From Pseudomonas hamedanensis (GTDB lineage: Bacteria; Pseudomonadota; Gammaproteobacteria; Pseudomonadales; Pseudomonadaceae), in assembly GCF_014268595.2 (NCBI RefSeq), contig NZ_CP077091.1, positions 2,192,501-2,256,500 on the forward strand: 64,000 nt of DNA, written 5' to 3'. The notes beneath the pieces are model-generated. The model was not told the DNA's origin and searched no databases. It saw only the letters and a list, made by a program, of their open reading frames with translations. Made by a program: the position numbers and the translations under genes. Positions within the stretch are counted from its first letter, which is position 1. The number at the start of each line of letters is the position of its first letter. This document shows positions 57,643-64,000 of this stretch, piece after piece.

Positions 57643-58536
57643 ATGGCTAAAATCGGATTTATCGGCACTGGCATCATGGGCCACCCAATGGCGGCGAACC
57701 TGCAGAAAGCCGGTCACAGCCTGTTCCTGTCGCAGCACCACGACGCTGCCCCGGCCGATCTGGTCGCCGCTGGCGCCGTCGCCTTGGCCAACCCGCGCGA
57801 AGTGGCGCAGGAAGCCGAATTCATCATCGTCATGGTCCCCGACACCCCGCAGGTTGATGACGTGCTGTTCCGCGCCGACGGTGTTGCAGCTGGCATCGGC
57901 AAGGGCAAAGTAGTCATCGACATGAGTTCGATCTCGCCGACCGCCACCAAGGCCTTCGCGGCGAAGATCAACGAGAAAGGTGCGCAGTACCTCGACGCGC
58001 CAGTGTCCGGCGGTGAAGTCGGCGCCAAAGCCGCGACCCTGAGCATCATGGTCGGTGGCGATGCCGATGCCTTCGAACGTGCCCTGCCGCTGTTCCAGGC
58101 CATGGGCAAGAACATCACCCTGGTCGGTGGCAACGGTGACGGTCAGACCGCCAAGGTCGCCAACCAGATCATCGTCGCGCTGAACATTCAGGCGGTCGCT
58201 GAAGCCCTGCTGTTCGCCTCGAAAAACGGCGCCGATCCAGCCAAGGTGCGCGAAGCGCTGATGGGCGGTTTCGCCTCTTCGAAGATTCTTGAAGTGCACG
58301 GCGAGCGCATGATCAAAGGCACCTTCGACCCAGGCTTCCGCATCAGCCTGCACCAGAAGGACCTGAACCTGGCCCTGCAAGGCGCCAAAGAGTTGAACAT
58401 CAACCTGCCGAACACCGCCAACGCCCAGCAAGTGTTCAGCACCTGCGCAGCCATCGGTGGCAGCAACTGGGACCACTCGGCGCTGATCAAGGGCCTGGAA
58501 CACATGGCCAACTTCTCGATTCGCGACAACAAATAA
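57643..58536 (+). CDS. glxR: 2-Hydroxy-3-oxopropionate (tartronate semialdehyde) reductase
   Basis: NAD(P)H-dependent beta-hydroxyacid dehydrogenase reducing tartronate semialdehyde to D-glycerate. The 297-residue product has the N-terminal dinucleotide motif IGFIGTGIMGHPMA (residues 4-17), the substrate-binding DAPVSGGEVGA near 119-129 and the catalytic Lys in QTAKVANQII near 168-177. It follows hyi by 201 bp and is co-directional. The ATG at 57643 follows GAGGA. Confidence 0.96.
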   Translation: MAKIGFIGTGIMGHPMAANLQKAGHSLFLSQHHDAAPADLVAAGAVALANPREVAQEAEFIIVMVPDTPQVDDVLFRADGVAAGIGKGKVVIDMSSISPTATKAFAAKINEKGAQYLDAPVSGGEVGAKAATLSIMVGGDADAFERALPLFQAMGKNITLVGGNGDGQTAKVANQIIVALNIQAVAEALLFASKNGADPAKVREALMGGFASSKILEVHGERMIKGTFDPGFRISLHQKDLNLALQGAKELNINLPNTANAQQVFSTCAAIGGSNWDHSALIKGLEHMANFSIRDNK

Positions 58537-58550
58537 GCCTTCATCAATCC

Positions 58551-58637
58551 TGTAAGAGTGAGCCTGCTCGCGATGAATTCACCGCGGTGAACCAGAGTCA
58601 CCGCGCCGCCTGGATCGCGAGCAGGCTCACTCCTACA
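58551..58637. repeat. REP doublet (family 1), long-spacer type
   Basis: Inverted REP copies at 58551-58573 (one mismatch, GTAAGAG) and 58615-58637 with a 41-bp spacer that contains its own CACCGCGGTG palindrome. It fills the glxR-ttuD gap. Confidence 0.9.
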
Positions 58638-58684
58638 GGGGCCTGAGTTGCCCTTTCGAATAACAAGAATTCCGGGAGCCCGCC

Positions 58685-59959
58685 ATGTCGGTCGATCCGC
58701 AACAACTGCTGCGCGAGCTGTTTGCCACAGCCATCGACGCGGCCCATCCGAACCAAGTCCTCGAAGCCCATTTGCCCGCCGACCGCAGCGGCCGGGTGAT
58801 CGTCATCGGTGCCGGCAAAGCCGCGGCCGCCATGGCCCAGGTGGTCGAGCGTTGCTGGGAAGGTGAAGTCACCGGCCTGGTGGTGACCCGTTACGGTCAC
58901 GGCGCCCCGTGCGAAAAAATCGAAGTGGTCGAAGCCGCCCATCCGGTGCCGGACGCCGCCGGTCTGGCCGTGGCCAAACGCGTGCTGGAACTGGTCAGCA
59001 ACCTCAGCGAAGACGACCGCGTGATCTTCCTGCTCTCCGGCGGCGGCTCTGCCCTGCTCGCCTTGCCGGCCGAAGGCATTACCCTCGCCGACAAGCAATC
59101 GATCAATAAAGCCTTGCTGAAATCCGGCGCGACCATCGGCGAGATGAACTGCGTGCGCAAGCACCTCTCGGCGATCAAGGGCGGGCGCCTCGGCAAAGCC
59201 TGCTGGCCTGCCACGGTTTACACCTACGCGATTTCCGATGTACCGGGCGACCTAGCCACGGTCATCGCGTCCGGCCCGACCGTGGCCGATCCGAGCACGT
59301 CGGCCGAAGCCCTGGCGATCATCAAGCGCTACGGCATCGACATTCCGGCCTCGGTGCGCAACTGGCTGCAAAGCCCGGAATCGGAAACCGTCAAACCCGG
59401 CGACCCGAGTCTGGCGCGCAGCCATTTCCAGTTGATCGCCCGTCCACAGCAATCGCTGGATGCCGCGGCGGTGAAATGCCGTCAGGCCGGTTTCAGCACC
59501 TTGATTCTCGGCGACCTCGAAGGCGAATCCCGCGAAGTGGCGAAAGTCCACGCTGGCATCGCCCGACAGATCATCAACCACGGCCAGCCACTCGCCGCGC
59601 CGTGCGTGATTCTTTCCGGCGGTGAAACCACAGTGACCGTGCGCGGCAACGGCCGTGGCGGACGCAACGCTGAATTCCTTCTCAGCCTGACCGACAGCCT
59701 CAAGGGCCAGGCCGGCGTCTATGCGCTGGCCGGCGACACCGATGGCATCGATGGCTCGGAAGACAATGCCGGCGCGATCATGACCCCGGACAGCTACGCC
59801 CGCGCCGCCGCCCTCGGTTTGAGCGCCAGCGACGAGCTGGATAACAACAACGGTTACGGCTACTTCCAGGCGCTTGATGCGCTGATTGTCACCGAGCCGA
59901 CCCGCACCAACGTCAACGACTTCCGCGCCATCCTGATCCTTGAGAACTGCAAATCATGA
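58685..59959 (+). CDS. ttuD: Glycerate 2-kinase, MOFRL family (TtuD type)
   Basis: Phosphorylates glycerate to 2-phosphoglycerate; homologues are also annotated hydroxypyruvate reductase. The 424-residue product has an N-terminal DUF4147 region (VIGAGKAAAAMAQ near 39-51, LLSGGGSALLALP near 117-129) and the C-terminal MOFRL domain (GRGGRNAEFLLSL near 320-332; AGDTDGIDGSEDNAGA near 345-360). The following pyruvate kinase gene overlaps by four bases, tying phosphoglycerate and pyruvate formation together. Confidence 0.94.
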   Translation: MSVDPQQLLRELFATAIDAAHPNQVLEAHLPADRSGRVIVIGAGKAAAAMAQVVERCWEGEVTGLVVTRYGHGAPCEKIEVVEAAHPVPDAAGLAVAKRVLELVSNLSEDDRVIFLLSGGGSALLALPAEGITLADKQSINKALLKSGATIGEMNCVRKHLSAIKGGRLGKACWPATVYTYAISDVPGDLATVIASGPTVADPSTSAEALAIIKRYGIDIPASVRNWLQSPESETVKPGDPSLARSHFQLIARPQQSLDAAAVKCRQAGFSTLILGDLEGESREVAKVHAGIARQIINHGQPLAAPCVILSGGETTVTVRGNGRGGRNAEFLLSLTDSLKGQAGVYALAGDTDGIDGSEDNAGAIMTPDSYARAAALGLSASDELDNNNGYGYFQALDALIVTEPTRTNVNDFRAILILENCKS

Positions 59960-61371
59960 CGCCTGATAAAAAGGTCAAAATCCTCGCCACCCTCGGGCCT
60001 GCGGTTGATGGCATCGACGACATCCGCGAGCTGGTCGAGGCCGGAGTGAATATCTTCCGCCTCAACTTCAGCCACGGCGATCACGCCGACCATGCCAAGC
60101 GCTATCAATGGATCCGCGAAGTCGAGCGCCAGCTCAATTATCCGCTGGGCATCCTCATGGACTTGCAAGGGCCGAAACTGCGTGTCGGCAAGTTCGCCGA
60201 CGGCAAGGTGCAACTGCATCGCGGTCAGGCGTTCCGTCTCGATCTCGATGCGACGCCGGGCGATGAACGCCGGGTGAACCTGCCGCATCCGGAAATCATC
60301 GCAGCGCTGGAAGCCGGTATGGATCTGCTGCTTGACGACGGCAAACTGCGGCTGCGCGTAGTCACCAAATACGCTGATGCGATCGACACCACGGTGCTCA
60401 ACGGCGGCGAACTGTCAGACCGCAAAGGCGTGAACGTGCCGCAAGCGCTGCTCGACCTCAGCCCGCTGACCGTCAAGGATCGCCGCGATCTGAGCTTCGG
60501 TCTGGAACTGGGTGTCGACTGGGTCGCGCTGTCGTTCGTGCAGCGTCCGCAAGACATCATCGAAGCTCGCGCACTGATCGGCGACAAGGCCTTTCTGATG
60601 GCGAAAATCGAAAAACCGTCGGCGGTCGAACAACTGCGCGAAATCGCTGAACTGAGCGACGCGATCATGGTGGCGCGCGGCGACCTTGGCGTCGAAGTGC
60701 CTGCGGAAAGCGTGCCGCAGATTCAGAAAAACATCATCACCACCTGCCGCGCGCTGGGCAAACCGGTGGTCGTGGCGACGCAGATGCTCGAATCGATGCG
60801 CTTCTCCCCGGCGCCGACCCGTGCCGAGGTGACGGACGTCGCCAACGCCGTGGCCGAAGGCGCCGATGCGGTGATGCTGTCGGCGGAAACCGCGTCCGGC
60901 GAGTATCCGCTGGAAGCCGTGCAAATGATGAGCAAGATCATCCGCCAGGTGGAAAACGGCCCGGATTATCAGACTCAGCTCGACGTCAGCCGACCGAAAG
61001 CCGAGGCGACGGTTTCCGACGCGATCAGCTGTGCGATCCGCCGTATCAGCAACGTGCTGCCAGTGGCGGTGCTGGTCAATTACAGCGAGTCGGGCGCTTC
61101 GACGCTGCGCGCATCGCGAGAGCGGCCGAAAGCGCCGATTCTCAACCTGACGCCAAACCTGCAAACCGCGCGGCGCTTGAGCGTGGCGTGGGGGATTCAT
61201 TCGGTGGTCAACGATCGCCTGCGTCAGGTTGATGAGGTCTGCTCGACGGCGCTGGAGATCGCCCAGGCGCAGGGCATGGCCGAGCGTGGCGACACCCTGC
61301 TGATCACCGCCGGCGTGCCGTTCGGACAGCCGGGGTCGACCAATTCGCTGCGCATCGAAACGTTGATTTAG
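59956..61371 (+). CDS. pyk: Pyruvate kinase
   Basis: Transfers phosphate from PEP to ADP. The 471-residue product has KILATLGPAVDG at the N-terminus, RLNFSHGDHADH near 34-45 and the signature MAKIEKPSAVEQ with the catalytic Lys near 215-226, followed by MVARGDLGVEVP. Length is normal. The ATG overlaps the ttuD stop (ATGA), so this isozyme is coupled to the glyoxylate pathway. It carries carbon from glycerate (via enolase, elsewhere) to pyruvate. Confidence 0.96.
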   Translation: MTPDKKVKILATLGPAVDGIDDIRELVEAGVNIFRLNFSHGDHADHAKRYQWIREVERQLNYPLGILMDLQGPKLRVGKFADGKVQLHRGQAFRLDLDATPGDERRVNLPHPEIIAALEAGMDLLLDDGKLRLRVVTKYADAIDTTVLNGGELSDRKGVNVPQALLDLSPLTVKDRRDLSFGLELGVDWVALSFVQRPQDIIEARALIGDKAFLMAKIEKPSAVEQLREIAELSDAIMVARGDLGVEVPAESVPQIQKNIITTCRALGKPVVVATQMLESMRFSPAPTRAEVTDVANAVAEGADAVMLSAETASGEYPLEAVQMMSKIIRQVENGPDYQTQLDVSRPKAEATVSDAISCAIRRISNVLPVAVLVNYSESGASTLRASRERPKAPILNLTPNLQTARRLSVAWGIHSVVNDRLRQVDEVCSTALEIAQAQGMAERGDTLLITAGVPFGQPGSTNSLRIETLI

Positions 61372-61384
61372 CCTCCCACCATGA

Positions 61385-61487
61385 TCGTTCCCACGCTCTG
61401 CGTGGGAATGCCTCAATGGACGCTCTGCGTCAGCTGTTGGGACGCAGAGCGTCCCGGGCTGCATTCCCACGCAGAGCGTGGGAACGA
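61385..61487. repeat. Palindromic repeat, family 3 (inverted copy)
   Basis: About 100 bp; its sequence is close to the reverse complement of 56536-56635 (e.g. GGGAATGCCTCAATGGACGC versus the complement of GCGTCCATTGAGGCATTCCC). It ends 20 bp before the urea transporter ATG. Confidence 0.87.
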
Positions 61488-61506
61488 TCTGCACGAATGA
61501 ACTGCC

Positions 61507-62421
61507 ATGCCTGCCAATCACTTCAACACCCACTGCCCCGACTGGGCCGAGGCTTTGCTCAACGGCTTCAGTCAGATTTTCTTCCAGCGCCATCCGCTGT
61601 GCGGCCTGCTGTGTCTGTTGGCGATTCTGCTGACCGCGCCGGTGCTGTTCGCCGGGGCGTTGCTCGGTGGCGTCGCCGGGTTGCTGACCGCGCAACGGCG
61701 CAACTACGCCAAGGCCGATCGCCAGGCCGGCTTGTTCAGCTATAACGGCGTGCTGCTGGGCCTGCTGCTGAGCCTGTACTTCCCGTGGTCGCCGCTGCTG
61801 CCGCCGCTGATTCTGGCGGCCGGCGGCTTGAGCGCGATGCTCACGCAGCAATGGCTCCAACACGTGTACCGCAGCCGCGCCATACCGGCCTACACCTCGC
61901 CGTTCGTAGCGATCAGTTGGCTGCTGCTGGCGTTCGCCGAACCGTCCGCGCCAGCGGCCACCATCGAATTGAACACCGCCAATGTGCTGGCTGCTGAACT
62001 GCGGGGCTTCGGCCAGGTGATGTTCCTCGACCATCCATTGGCCGGGGCGTTGATCGCCAGCGGTTTGCTGATGGCCGACCGCCGGGCTTTCTGCTGGGCG
62101 CTGTTCGCGTCGGCAATCGGCCTCGGTTCGAGTCTGCTGCACCACGAAACCAGCGCCGCACTGGCCGGACTCGGCAGCTACAACGCCGTACTCGCCGCCC
62201 TCGCCTTCAGCGCTCAGCGCCAACATCCGTGGCTGCCGCTGCTCGGAATCGTCCTGGCACTGTTGGTGACGCCGTTGTTCGCCGCCCTCGGACTGGCGAC
62301 ACTGACCGCGCCGTTCATCCTCGCCTGCTGGCTGATCCGCTTCGGCCTGCAGATGCTTGGCAAAGCGTCGCTGGCGCATGAGCCTTGCGCTCACGGGGAC
62401 AATCACCCTAGGCTGCGCTGA
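61507..62421 (+). CDS. Urea transporter
   Basis: A 304-residue inner-membrane channel of the urea transporter (UT) family, probably trimeric, with about ten hydrophobic helices. The family's internal two-fold repeat is visible: GLFSYNGVLLGLLLS (about 77-91) and GLGSYNAVLAALAF (about 222-235), each with the conserved YN that lines the urea path. No urease genes are nearby. Upstream is a family 3 repeat; it starts 36 bp before the potassium channel gene's leader and may share a transcript with it. Confidence 0.9.
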   Translation: MPANHFNTHCPDWAEALLNGFSQIFFQRHPLCGLLCLLAILLTAPVLFAGALLGGVAGLLTAQRRNYAKADRQAGLFSYNGVLLGLLLSLYFPWSPLLPPLILAAGGLSAMLTQQWLQHVYRSRAIPAYTSPFVAISWLLLAFAEPSAPAATIELNTANVLAAELRGFGQVMFLDHPLAGALIASGLLMADRRAFCWALFASAIGLGSSLLHHETSAALAGLGSYNAVLAALAFSAQRQHPWLPLLGIVLALLVTPLFAALGLATLTAPFILACWLIRFGLQMLGKASLAHEPCAHGDNHPRLR

Positions 62422-62442
62422 TCTTCGATTCAGGCGTTATCC

Positions 62443-63267
62443 ATGGACAGCAGCAACAATTGGCGCGAACGGCTTTTCGTCATGATTTTCCAGAGCGACA
62501 CCCCGGCCGGGCGTCGCTTCGACGGCATTCTGCTGTTGATCATCCTCGCCAGTCTGGTGATCGTGATGCTCGACAGTATCGACAGCGTCCACCGCAATTA
62601 CGCCGACCTGCTGGCCTACATCGAGTGGGGTTTCACGGCGATCTTCCTCGGCGAGTACATCCTGCGCCTGTATTGTTCACCCAAACCGCTGCGCTATGCC
62701 TTCAGCTTTTACGGACTGGTGGACCTGCTGGCGATCGTGCCCGGCATCCTCGCGTTGTATTACAGCGATGCGCAGTACCTGCTGATCATCCGCATCATCC
62801 GCATGCTGCGGATCTTCCGCGTACTCAAGCTCAGTCCGTACCTCAAGCAAGCCAACTATCTGATGTCGGCGCTGCGCGGCAGCAAGCAGAAAATCGTCGT
62901 GTTTCTGGTCAGCGTCTGCACGCTGGTGACGGTGTTCGGCACGCTGATGTACGTGATCGAAGGCCCGGAACATGGCTTCACCAGCATTCCCAAAGGCATC
63001 TATTGGGCGATCGTGACCTTGACCACGGTAGGCTTCGGCGACATCGTGCCGAAGACGCCCCTGGGTCAGGTGGTCTCGTCGCTGGTGATGATTACCGGTT
63101 ACTCGATCATCGCCGTGCCCACTGGGATTTTTACCGCAGAACTGGCCAATGCGATGCGTGGCGAGCAGCTGCAACATGACTGTCCGGGGTGTCACAAAAA
63201 GAACCATGAGCAAAGTGCGGCGTTCTGTTCGCGCTGCGGCAGTCAGCTGTTCAAAAAAGTGGAATAA
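62443..63267 (+). CDS. Voltage-gated-type potassium channel with C-terminal zinc ribbon
   Basis: A 274-residue six-helix ion channel. S1-S3 lie near 28-105; S4 carries regularly spaced Arg (RIIRMLRIFRVLK, 117-129); the pore helix and selectivity filter are TLTTVGFGD (192-200), indicating K+ selectivity; S6 is near 207-230. After S6 a short tail has two Cys pairs, CPGC (247-250) and CSRC (262-265), a probable zinc ribbon. The tail is unusual compared with KvAP- or Kch-type channels, which have none or a RCK domain. It follows the urea transporter gene by 21 bp. Confidence 0.9.
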   Translation: MDSSNNWRERLFVMIFQSDTPAGRRFDGILLLIILASLVIVMLDSIDSVHRNYADLLAYIEWGFTAIFLGEYILRLYCSPKPLRYAFSFYGLVDLLAIVPGILALYYSDAQYLLIIRIIRMLRIFRVLKLSPYLKQANYLMSALRGSKQKIVVFLVSVCTLVTVFGTLMYVIEGPEHGFTSIPKGIYWAIVTLTTVGFGDIVPKTPLGQVVSSLVMITGYSIIAVPTGIFTAELANAMRGEQLQHDCPGCHKKNHEQSAAFCSRCGSQLFKKVE

Positions 63268-63368
63268 GCACAGAGCTTTTTAATCTTTAAGCGACTATGC
63301 CAGCACCGTTATAGTCAGTGGCAATTAAACATCACCCCCGTTTGACGATAATCAACAAGGAATGCGCA

Positions 63369-64000
63369 GTGAAAAAACTCTTTGGCGCCTCACTTCTCGC
63401 CGCTGGCCTGGCCTTGGCCAACATCGCTCAGGCAGCCCCGACCCTGCTTAACGTTTCCTACGACGTGATGCGCGATTTCTACAAGGACTACAACACTGCG
63501 TTCCAGAAACACTGGCAAGCCGAGCACAACGAAAACATCACCGTACAGATGTCCTTCGGCGGGTCAAGCAAGCAGGCGCGCTCGGTAATCGACGGCTTGC
63601 CGGCCGACGTCATCACCATGAACATGGCCACAGACATCAACGCCCTCGCCGACAACGGCAAACTGGTGCCGGACAATTGGGTCACGCGCCTGCCGAACAA
63701 CAGCGCGCCGTTCACCTCGGCCACGGTGTTCATTGTCCGCAAGGGCAACCCGAAAGCCCTGAAGGATTGGCCCGATCTGCTCAAGGACGGCGTGCAGGTG
63801 ATCGTGCCCAACCCGAAAACCTCCGGTAATGGCCGCTACACCTATCTGTCAGCCTGGGGCTACGTGCTGAAAAACGGTGGCGACGAGAACAAGGCCAAGG
63901 ACTTCGTTGGCAAACTGTTCAAGCAGGCGCCAGTGCTGGACACCGGTGGCCGCGCCGCCACCACCACGTTCATGACCAACCAGATCGGCGACGTGCTGGT
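63369..64000 (+). CDS. sbp: Sulfate ABC transporter substrate-binding protein (partial, 3' end outside the window)
   Basis: The first 210 residues of a periplasmic sulfate-binding protein. A GTG start at 63369 has AAGGA eight bases upstream and gives the signal peptide MKKLFGASLLAAGLALANIA with cleavage after QA. The mature part begins APTLLNVSYDVMRDFYKDYN, typical of Sbp, followed by FGGSSKQARSVIDGLPADV near 62-80 and NPKTSGNGRYTYLSAWGY near 146-163, which carry the sulfate ligands. The frame is open to the window end. The cysTWA genes that normally follow are out of view. Confidence 0.93.
   Translation, partial: MKKLFGASLLAAGLALANIAQAAPTLLNVSYDVMRDFYKDYNTAFQKHWQAEHNENITVQMSFGGSSKQARSVIDGLPADVITMNMATDINALADNGKLVPDNWVTRLPNNSAPFTSATVFIVRKGNPKALKDWPDLLKDGVQVIVPNPKTSGNGRYTYLSAWGYVLKNGGDENKAKDFVGKLFKQAPVLDTGGRAATTTFMTNQIGDVL

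Overview
The window looks like core chromosome from a Pseudomonas of the P. fluorescens group. The grounds are GC-rich coding, characteristic gene neighbourhoods (cobO-to-cobT cobalamin run; gltA divergent from sdhCDAB-sucAB-lpd-sucCD; gcl-hyi-glxR-ttuD-pyk), and many palindromic intergenic repeats typical of this group. No tRNA, rRNA, CRISPR array, prophage or insertion sequence was seen. The only transposase-like gene is a REP-associated tyrosine transposase (RAYT) at 53.4-53.8 kb.

Layout. 0-8 kb: a minus-strand cobalamin operon (cobO, cobB, bluB, cobD, cobC, cobQ, cobU, cobT) with mostly overlapping start/stop codons, preceded by a promoter and a cobalamin riboswitch. 8-20.7 kb: a hypothetical gene, a PQQ-type sugar dehydrogenase lipoprotein, two NlpC/P60 lipoproteins, hda, an AI-2E family permease and a DUF2066 protein, divergent from purM-purN, followed by a DUF3108 protein, a chemotaxis receptor and an exported amidohydrolase. 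20.8-29.2 kb: OsmC, pirin, dienelactone hydrolase, htpG, two hot-dog thioesterases, a small lipoprotein, MAPEG and DUF599 membrane proteins, and brnQ. 29.6-42.7 kb: the TCA-cycle block. 42.7-43.7 kb: a 1-kb gene-free island with a roughly 280-bp inverted repeat. 43.7-54 kb: actP-yjcH, an orphan betaine-binding protein, a GH17 membrane enzyme, a secreted alpha/beta hydrolase with an MlaA homologue, a DUF808 protein, a TetR regulator and the RAYT. 54-61.4 kb: a GlcG/HbpS gene divergent from the glyoxylate-to-pyruvate operon. 61.5-64 kb: a urea transporter, a voltage-gated-type potassium channel and the start of a sulfate-binding protein.

How the genes work together. The cobalamin genes cover adenosylation, amidation, aminopropanol arm synthesis, lower-ligand (DMB) synthesis and nucleotide-loop assembly. 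The TCA block encodes citrate synthase, 2-oxoglutarate dehydrogenase, succinyl-CoA synthetase and succinate dehydrogenase. The glyoxylate operon condenses two glyoxylates and takes the product to glycerate, phosphoglycerate and pyruvate.

The most distinctive signal is repetitive. A 23-bp REP (core GAGTGAGCCTGCTCGCGA) occurs 26 times as 13 doublets, in two main spacer classes, and two doublets flank the RAYT. One doublet lies inside the 3' end of cobB and adds about 25 residues. Three different palindromic families occupy three successive gaps of the gcl operon. A perfect TTGTATACAA palindrome occurs twice upstream of gcl and suggests a GntR-type operator. I did not find a wholly new multi-gene system; the best candidates for new biology are these repeat architectures and the hydrolase/MlaA pair.
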